A stretch of 64,000 nt of DNA. It comes from Bacteroides graminisolvens DSM 19988 = JCM 15093. GTDB lineage: Bacteria > Bacteroidota > Bacteroidia > Bacteroidales > Bacteroidaceae. The stretch covers positions 59,959-123,958 of the forward strand of contig NZ_ATZI01000009.1 in assembly GCF_000428125.1 (NCBI RefSeq), read 5' to 3'. Shown here in pieces: positions 59,301 through 64,000 of this stretch. Numbering within the stretch: position 1 is the stretch's first letter; each line of letters starts with the position of its first letter. Under the pieces are notes generated by a model. That model searched no databases, had not been told where the DNA came from, and saw only the letters and a list, made by a program, of their open reading frames with translations. A program made the translations under genes and the position numbers.

Positions 59301-60221
59301 TACGTGGTGAAACGTTTTGTTTCCATGCTCCACGGCCGGCTCACCATCCAGTCCGAGCCCGGCATCGGAACCGAGATCAGCATCACCCTCCCTGCTCCCG
59401 CCTGCGCGGTGGAGACAGACAAACCATTCGATCCCGTCAGAACCCCCCCCCGGGCCGACGACCCCATTACCATTCTCGTGGTAGAAGACCACGAAGAACT
59501 GCGCGAATACCTCAAGTCCAAGTTCTCCGCCTACTTCACCGTCATCACCGCCACCAACGGCACCGAAGCCATGGAAGCCATCACCCGCTACCTGCCCGAG
59601 ATCGTTGTGTCTGACGTCATGATGCCACACGGTGACGGGCTCACCCTGTGTCAGCAAATCAAAGACAACAGCCTTTTTGCCGACATCTTCGTCATCCTGC
59701 TTACCGCCAAGTCATCTACCGACGACGAGTTACAAGGCTACAAAGCCGGTGCCGACATCTACGTCAAGAAACCCTTTGATTCCGACGCCCTGCTCAATCA
59801 GATCATCAACATCAACCAGACCCGTCAGAAAAGAAAAAGCCAGTTGTTGGGCAAGCTCATCTCTCCCGATAGCAAAGAGATAGAGTTCGACCCCAAGGAA
59901 CATTTCCTTCAGCAATCAATGAAAATCATCGAAGACCATTTGATGGATGCCGACTTCAAGATTGACGAATTTGCTGCCGAGATGAACACCAGTAAAACCG
60001 TTCTCCACCGCAAATTCAGAAGCCTGGTTGGTCAAACCCCCAATCAGTTCATCCGCACCATCCGTCTGAGAAAAGCCGTTCACCTGCTCGGTACCAGTGA
60101 CTTGACCATTGCAGAGATCGCCTACCTCACGGGGTTCAATCAGTCACATTACTTCATCAAGTGCTTCCGTGAAGTGTATCATGACACCCCTAAGAATTTC
60201 AGGCAGAAGAAACAAGAATAA
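56334..60221 (+). CDS. Hybrid two-component system sensor/regulator (HTCS), locus E
   Basis: 1295 residues from ATG 56334 (MKRSLFFLVLFVQSLFVFSQ signal peptide); a TTG 24 bp upstream lies in the promoter. Order: propeller repeats to about 670 (GLSSIEVTSV, DGLNRFDGK, repeated NIWIGT..KGLY), Y_Y_Y domain, membrane segment at about 748-772, HisKA with His806, HATPase (NLISNSMKYTSPGG, DNGSGIEK, GFGLGLYVV), receiver with Asp1094 in IVVSDVMMPHGDG, AraC HTH (about 1195-1295). The H box reads SHDLLTPFSLI instead of the usual SHELRTPLTLI. It diverges from the SusC operon, its probable target. Codon use is markedly more C-rich than in the other two HTCS genes. Confidence 0.95.
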   Translation: MKRSLFFLVLFVQSLFVFSQEFRHYDTMDGLSSIEVTSVCEDSHFMWIATTDGLNRFDGKNFKVFKRENGNPNSLTANNIETLLFDSRGRLWIGLKTGGVNLYDPRKDTFTHLQTLIKGKCPHRVVSLFEDSQKNIWMGTWEEGLYKLTPNKDKGYDVVTYFNGYIISALVEKPLGYVWAGSYFGFFVYDLHRKQWIEKGKGKMAVTQFLDSGEKNTLLCSTWNDGLLKMKWTTASPMQVHTEPMHTGKDFLSIYRMLQGSGNRLYLGTWGEGIKIIGTEKSDLPRPLSTTHFDASLINTLYRDQYNNIWIGTFGKGLYRFNPNENGVKRFPSVHTLPVSAMSLTSVENNSILVGTQGKGVYLCQLANNTIINKSGSTRQGALNNYILSMYSTDRLIMAGHDGYGFLYYFKKSPHSGTLTLNNFSADKQLEKVTSFFHSEDGRVWLGSKQNGLMSVRPDQANQTFTNYVHYDSFGRDEITGFAPYDNHRLWISSHSGLYLFNTQTNKIEPNGRFLSDEIVYSIAMSRRTSHLWIGTSTNLLQIDKGTTRAHTVFPPDILPKGAIKDLTLDSEDNLWFSIGGRIFCYMTGPRIIKEINSAVFGKHTILSASRAIVNHREQIVFGSTDHLIVIDPRLALNQPDKTQILLTDLQIDHQKTKIDSLIRLSYQSKWVTLFFTETGTDFYNNKYQYRIRGFMDEWQSLDLSYPVSFSQLSPGNYVFEIRKYDGFADQPVCWSMSMTVAPPWWNTGWFYLLSAITILLILSTGLYLILRRYKKQQQRKLHKIERLKQEELLREKESFFAGLSHDLLTPFSLIIAPANDLLRETPPEEPCREKLEIIAKNASFLSDILSTILDYKRAEFSDTKLNERQTEIVSFSRLIVQSFAYLAKSKNIELRYQPAHTELHLLIDHLKIERILYNLISNSMKYTSPGGIIEVTLSYDEALATLCYRIKDNGSGIEKINQQKIFDKFYRDPKHSRDQALQGFGLGLYVVKRFVSMLHGRLTIQSEPGIGTEISITLPAPACAVETDKPFDPVRTPPRADDPITILVVEDHEELREYLKSKFSAYFTVITATNGTEAMEAITRYLPEIVVSDVMMPHGDGLTLCQQIKDNSLFADIFVILLTAKSSTDDELQGYKAGADIYVKKPFDSDALLNQIININQTRQKRKSQLLGKLISPDSKEIEFDPKEHFLQQSMKIIEDHLMDADFKIDEFAAEMNTSKTVLHRKFRSLVGQTPNQFIRTIRLRKAVHLLGTSDLTIAEIAYLTGFNQSHYFIKCFREVYHDTPKNFRQKKQE

Positions 60222-60288
60222 ATGCAAAAAAGCCCTCCCCCATCCTATTACAGATTGAGAGAAGGTCCAACAATACACTTAACCCATA

Positions 60289-60561
60289 CTAAAACGATTT
60301 GCTTTCTACAAACTTCAAACGTTTGTTATTTATCACGAGAACCCCGCTACGATCATTATTCATGCCCCATTGAACCTTGCCGTTGGAGTAAACAGCCGCT
60401 TTGGCCAAGGCCTCCACTTGCGGCAGCGTGTAACAATGCTCCACATCCGTATGCAAAATCTTCACATAAGATGAATCGGTATCCGTATAATAATTCACAT
60501 CCAGAAAAGAAGGAGAAGCCTTTTTGTCAGTCGCCACATACACCACATTGGTAGGCGTCAA
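60289..60561 (-). CDS. Unrecognised 90-codon frame, possibly a gene remnant
   Basis: It opens right after a stop, with TTG at 60561 overlapping the TGA of the OmpA remnant, and runs to 60289. The sequence (TPTNVVYVATDKKASPSFLDVN, LPQVEALAKAAVYSNGKVQWG) has normal composition for a soluble protein but no ATG, signal peptide or motif I know. It may be the tail of a former gene of this broken cluster rather than a working one. Confidence 0.3.
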   Translation of the reverse strand: MTPTNVVYVATDKKASPSFLDVNYYTDTDSSYVKILHTDVEHCYTLPQVEALAKAAVYSNGKVQWGMNNDRSGVLVINNKRLKFVESKSF

Positions 60562-61060
60562 TTAGCTTCTTCGATGGTACAAATGCTCACGCGGCTCCAA
60601 TCGGCTTCCGAGAACATGTTGCCTACACCCTGTCCTTCAGCCAGAATACGTTCACTACCTATACCATACTTCTTCATCAGAAGCTCCTTCACCGCCTTGG
60701 CTCTAGCCAAGGCAATGCGTTGGTTCACCTCCAGCTGCCTGCGCAAGTCATTGATGTTGCCGTTCAGCTCATCAATCTCCGCTTGGCTATACGGTTTGGC
60801 ATGACCGAAGCCGTGCGTTTGCTCTTTCCGCCAATGCGCCACATCACACGGGCAGACACCTGCACAAACCGGGGCAAATCCTTCTGCAGCGGCATCAGGT
60901 ACTCACCCTGCAAGCCCAATCCCAATGACAGAGGCAAGAACCGTGCGTTTGGTCGATGATTTATAAATCCGTGTAAAGTCAATCCTCGAAAAGTCAAACT
61001 CACCTTCTGCCGATGCAAAACTAGCCTCCGTTCCGCTCGAAATACCTTATAAATATAATA
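60558..61060 (-). pseudogene. Broken OmpA-family gene
   Basis: Barrel sequence (GFINHRPNARFLPLSLGLGLQGEYLMPLQ..RFVQVSARVMWRIGGKSKR, frame open from 61150) shifts frame near 60810 into GFGHAKPYSQAEIDELNGNINDLRRQL. It then jumps directly to NQRIALARAKAVKELLMKKYGIGSERILAEG..RVSICTIEEAN. Compared with the intact paralogue at 38856-40001, roughly 110 residues between the linker and the end of the OmpA domain are missing in frame. A frameshift plus an internal deletion make this non-functional. Confidence 0.75.
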
Positions 61061-61094
61061 ATAATACGCGCCCGATGAAGTACTATAGCTGTAG

Positions 61095-61500
61095 TTAGAA
61101 TACTGATGGTACGCACATCTCACCAAATTCAGACTGAGAATACTGTGCAATCACGTTAGGCACCCCTTTAATAATGGTCACCTCCGCACCCGGTTTTCCC
61201 GGTTCGCCCGGCTTTCCATCCTTACCGTCCAGCCCGTCTTTTCCGGCAGCCTTCACCCCCGTATCCTTATCACCGATGTACCAGTTGCCATTTGTGCCCA
61301 CATGAGGCGTTAGTCCGTCGCGTCCGGTCAGGAAATCCCAGTAATCCACTTCCGAGTTTTTGTTTGCCGGCCACCCCTACCTTGTCTTTCGGCCACTCCA
61401 ACGTGCCGTTTGTTACCTGTTCCTTCCAGAACTCGTAAGCAGAAAGCCCCGAGTCACCTTTAGGTCCCTTGGGTGAGCGCCCTTTTCCATATACTCCACC
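61095..61500 (-). pseudogene. Fragment of a collagen-like surface protein gene
   Basis: Two overlapping frames together read SPKGPKGDSGLSAYEFWKEQ..NGTLEWPKDK, then after a frameshift near 61350-61370, VDYWDFLTGRDGLTPHVGTNGNWYIGD..GVKAAGKDG, then the Gly-X-Y run DGLDGKDGKPGEPGKPG and AEVTIIKGVPNVIAQYSQSEFG. This is the linker style of Bacteroides collagen-like exported proteins. It has no start and is frameshifted, so it is debris. Confidence 0.65.
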
Positions 61501-61757
61501 AGCAAATCGAGGAAAGAGCGCGTCAACTCATTGACCGGCAACACCTCATCCTGCATCACCACACACGGTGCATGATCTATTTTATTCTTTAAGATGCAAA
61601 CCGATCCTTTCAGCACAAAGCACAGTAGAAACTCATGTTCCCTGTTGATGTTCTGCACACTCTCCTTTTTATTTACTTCTATATAGCGAAACTGGCTTAA
61701 TCGAGACAATGCGAGAGGGTCGCGTAGTTTCTCCTCTAGTAAACAAAGCATCTTCAA
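61500..61757 (-). pseudogene. N-terminal fragment of a probable regulator
   Basis: It starts at ATG 61757 (MKMLCLLEEKLRDPLALSRLSQ) and continues IEVNKKESVQNINREHEFLLCFVLKGSVCILKNK. This resembles the cupin-like N-terminus of Bacteroides AraC-family regulators. After LVEYMEKG the frame runs into the out-of-phase collagen-like sequence and stops at 61413. The DNA-binding half is missing. A TAATTTTG -7 box sits at 61768-61775 on the minus strand. Assignment of the regulator family is tentative. Confidence 0.45.
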
Positions 61758-61922
61758 ATAGAAGCTGCAAAATTAATCAATATATATACATTAAGGAAGT
61801 GGGTGTGTTGTGATAGACAACTAATTAGGAAAGAATAGGAAACAATAAAATAATTTTACGAAGGTTAACGAGCAAATAATGAGTTTTTTCTATTGATTTA
61901 TTTGTTGGCGTAGGGACAAAAA

Positions 61923-61968
61923 AAATCTGCCTGGTTTTGTATCGGTTGATACAAAACCAGACAGATTT
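61923..61968 (-). terminator. Terminator of FRG-WbuC pair
   Basis: 21-bp stem with one mismatch (61923-61943 with 61948-61968), GGTT loop, followed on the minus strand by a run of eight T. It lies 33 bp after the WbuC-type stop codon. Confidence 0.9.
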
Positions 61969-62001
61969 ACTACAAGGAATGTGTTTGCTTAAGGCGCAGA
62001 C

Positions 62002-62400
62002 CTAACCGGGCACATACGCCCCATCCTTCACTTCGAAGATGATAGAAGGCTCTATTACATTAATCGTGTGCCATGCCCCTGCCGGAATCTGCATCCCGCA
62101 AAGCCCCTCAGTGGGACAAAGCAGTTGGCGATACACCTCACGGAAGCCACGTTCATCAGTAGCCTCCTGCACTTCCTCATAGATAATTTCCTCTAATTTG
62201 CCACGCAGACAAACCACAGTCTCTGCTGTTTCCTCATGCCGATGGATGGGTACTACTGTTCCCGGCAACAATGCATTCAGCATTTGTTGCGAAGTATCCG
62301 CCGGAGAGTTACGCAAATCGTAATTCTGTCGCATCCGGGGCGACTCAGCTGCCTGATCCAACAGGCTATCTAAAAAGTCTTTATCAAAAATCTTACTCAT
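62002..62400 (-). CDS. WbuC-type cupin-fold protein
   Basis: 132 residues from ATG 62400 (MSKIFDKDFLDSLL); a GTG two codons earlier is not needed. The cupin motif PIHRHEETAETVVCLRGKLEEIIYEE and the later GMQIPAGAWHTI supply the His/Glu metal ligands. The pattern is that of WbuC-family metalloproteins, which occur in O-antigen loci and as single genes; the reaction is not established. The ATG overlaps the stop of the FRG-domain gene by 8 bp (ATGAGTAA), so the two are translated from one message. There is no signal peptide, so it is cytoplasmic. Confidence 0.82.
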   Translation of the reverse strand: MSKIFDKDFLDSLLDQAAESPRMRQNYDLRNSPADTSQQMLNALLPGTVVPIHRHEETAETVVCLRGKLEEIIYEEVQEATDERGFREVYRQLLCPTEGLCGMQIPAGAWHTINVIEPSIIFEVKDGAYVPG

Positions 62401-63676
62401 ACACACAGTTCAAATTCTTCAATAAAGAACCCTTCTTAAAATCAACGGTATGTTCTATATCTTCCTTGAAAGCCCACTCGTATTCTGGTTTGTTAGGAAC
62501 ATCTAGTAATTCCTGCATCACTGATCCATCATCACCTGGGATATATATCTGGTTGCAAAATTCTTTCCAGAAACTTCCATCTTTCATTGATTCGAAATAT
62601 TCATGCAACTCTTGCTGACTTAAGACAGGTTTATAGTCTACAACCTCTATATTATAGTCCTTTTTCAGTTTGATAATAAGTGAATCTACTGTTTCTTCTG
62701 GATTCCTTGTCTTGTTAATTTTGACAGCGTCCAATGAGACAATATTTGGATTTCTACTTGAATTTTTCCAATGCTTCATGAGGATATCAGGAGGGAACAG
62801 TTTGTCACCGCCATTCATCACACAATTAATATCACGAGCTATTGCCGAATCATGTTTGAAACGAAAAGCTTGTAACTGAGGCAATGAATTAAAATTATTA
62901 TTTCTACACATATCGTACAAAAAGCCTTTCTGACGCCCACTTCGAGGAAAAACCTGCAGACCTATGGTAGATAGCCGTTCTCCATTAGGTTGAGGTTGAA
63001 AATCTCGCCTAATGTCAAGCCGATAATAATAAAGGATACCCGGTTCGTGGCAATCATCCTCTATTGGAGTATAACTATCAGTTTTCCAATCGTATTTATG
63101 AGTGGCGAAGAACATTGCAACATTAATGTCACTAGTCATATCCAACAGAGATGATTTATTGTAGTAATGCTGAATAAGACCATACAGATTCATTTCGAAA
63201 CAGAACTTTCTACCTTTGAGAGAAACTCCAATATCTAACAATTGAACAAGCGGATGAGATAATATCAATCTAAACATCTCGTCACCATAAATGATATAAT
63301 CCAAATAATAAGCCTTCTTTGGGTTGCGAAACAAATTAGGCACACATGGAGCATGAAATTCAGTTTCTCCTCGATACAAGAAAGCATGTTCCCTCAAATT
63401 GGGCTTCAACGAATATCTACCCGAAAATAGACGATTAAGAATAAATTTCTCATCAGAGGCATCATTAAAATATGCAGTAAATGGATAATCCACCGAATCT
63501 CTAATCCCTAGAGATACATGATTCTTATGGAATGACATGATGTCATCTGTCCCAGAAAAACATATCGGAGCCGAGTGTCTAGTTTTATCTTCAGCCAATG
63601 CTTGCTTTTCTAAATTTAATATGTAATCCCGAGTCTCGTATATGTTATCGAATACATGTTCGTTCCCTGTAACCAT
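62393..63676 (-). CDS. FRG-domain protein
   Basis: 427 residues, no signal peptide. The FRG domain is marked by YRGE at 101-104 and by LIQHYYNKSSLLDMTSDINVAMFFA at about 168-191, the variant of the usual QHYGxxTxLLDWT core. Upstream (1-95) and downstream (195-427) sequences are not recognised. FRG-domain proteins are found in Bacteroides and phage-defence-rich regions; their biochemical activity is unknown. It forms an operon with the WbuC-type cupin (8-bp overlap) and ends at a strong terminator. AT-rich codon use and the IS982 element 187 bp away suggest an acquired segment. Confidence 0.8.
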   Translation of the reverse strand: MVTGNEHVFDNIYETRDYILNLEKQALAEDKTRHSAPICFSGTDDIMSFHKNHVSLGIRDSVDYPFTAYFNDASDEKFILNRLFSGRYSLKPNLREHAFLYRGETEFHAPCVPNLFRNPKKAYYLDYIIYGDEMFRLILSHPLVQLLDIGVSLKGRKFCFEMNLYGLIQHYYNKSSLLDMTSDINVAMFFATHKYDWKTDSYTPIEDDCHEPGILYYYRLDIRRDFQPQPNGERLSTIGLQVFPRSGRQKGFLYDMCRNNNFNSLPQLQAFRFKHDSAIARDINCVMNGGDKLFPPDILMKHWKNSSRNPNIVSLDAVKINKTRNPEETVDSLIIKLKKDYNIEVVDYKPVLSQQELHEYFESMKDGSFWKEFCNQIYIPGDDGSVMQELLDVPNKPEYEWAFKEDIEHTVDFKKGSLLKNLNCVYE

Positions 63677-63795
63677 AATTCATTATCTTATTTCAGGCCC
63701 TCTTCTCAGTATCTGTTATGACTATCCATTAATATGCCAATAGCATATCTTTATTTACCCGTTGGCGGAATTAATTCACTAAAAAATGTCAGGAA

Positions 63796-63876
63796 ATAAG
63801 TTGTGCATATCATTGATTATTAGTATTTTAATGGTGATCAAACTATTAATATACAGCTCAATTATGCACAACTTAT
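63796..63876 (+). repeat. 14-bp inverted repeat spanning the transposase start
   Basis: ATAAGTTGTGCATA at 63796-63809 and its exact complement at 63863-63876, separated by 53 bp. The right arm covers the transposase ATG (63864). Confidence 0.75.
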
Positions 63877-64000
63877 ATGCAATATTCGCTAAATTTCTTG
63901 ATATATGCAAGATGTTTTCTGCTGATTTAGTAAACGAAAAAGGGAATATACCTCGCAGAGGAGTCGTCCCGAAGTTCTCTGACTTAGAAGTGATCAGTTT
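63864..64000 (+). mobile_element. IS982-family transposase, N-terminal end only
   Basis: Begins ATG 63864 and is cut by the window edge after about 45 codons: MHNLYAIFAKFLDICKMF, then VNEKGNIPRRGVVPKFSDLEVIS. The PRRGVxPKFSDLEV block is typical of Bacteroidota IS982-type transposases. These carry a DDE catalytic domain further on, outside the window. The left end of the element should lie between 63677 and 63863; I cannot fix the terminal repeat without the right end. Confidence 0.8.

Noticed and set aside
61190..61260. Possible tandem DNA repeat
   Set aside because: The periodicity comes from Gly-X-Y codons in the collagen-like fragment, not from an independent DNA repeat or CRISPR.

Overview
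The window looks like the chromosome of a gut-type Bacteroides (phylum Bacteroidota). The evidence is three hybrid two-component systems (HTCS), two SusC/SusD pairs, many lipoprotein glycosidases, and repeated matches to the Bacteroides promoter form TTTG - about 18 bp - TAnnTTTG. I see no rRNA, tRNA or CRISPR array. The only mobile element is an IS982-type transposase entering at the right edge.

Layout. (A) 1-14114 is a glycan locus. The minus strand carries an HTCS, a GH31 alpha-xylosidase-type lipoprotein, a GH2 beta-galactosidase type and a GH3 beta-glucosidase type cut by the window edge. A sialate-O-acetylesterase-like (SASA) esterase and a GH97 enzyme diverge on the plus strand. The set GH31 + GH2 + GH3 + acetylesterase fits removal of xyloglucan side chains and backbone glucose. 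(B) 14139-19322 holds housekeeping and envelope genes: a small HAD phosphatase, a CDF metal exporter with an unusual metal site, a DUF3869-like lipoprotein, an OmpA-family protein and an M48 metalloprotease. They are separated by clear hairpin terminators. (C) 19337-37275 is a second locus: HTCS, SusC/SusD and a GH105 hydrolase, then esterases on both strands (CE7 type, alpha/beta hydrolase, CE1, fused CE6-CE1) and a metallophosphoesterase. It suggests work on an esterified, uronic-acid-containing plant polysaccharide. Two of the esterase promoters share a 34-bp element at exactly the same distance from the -7 box.

(D) 37398-40911 is a decayed patch. It has an AbiEi-type antitoxin with its palindromic operator, an AbiEii toxin lacking its N-terminal half, HTH debris, an intact OmpA-family gene and a truncated choloylglycine hydrolase. 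(E) 41089-60221 is a third locus. A tightly packed minus-strand operon (SusC, SusD, GH2, GH43, GH35, SASA fused to a beta-helix, HGSNAT-like membrane acyltransferase) faces a divergent HTCS. Its exo-acting galactosidase set points to a galactose-rich, probably acetylated glycan such as an arabinogalactan side chain. (F) 60289-61757 is a set of broken genes (regulator, collagen-like surface protein, OmpA protein). An FRG-domain gene overlapping a WbuC-type cupin gene follows, then the start of the IS982 transposase.

How it works together: in loci C and E, SusC/SusD pairs would import oligosaccharides and the exo-glycosidases and esterases would trim them. The HTCS sensors in A, C and E would sense periplasmic fragments and switch on their neighbours. 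No endo-acting polysaccharidase or lyase is visible in any of the three loci, so the first cut must be made elsewhere, or by the beta-helix domain of the fusion protein.
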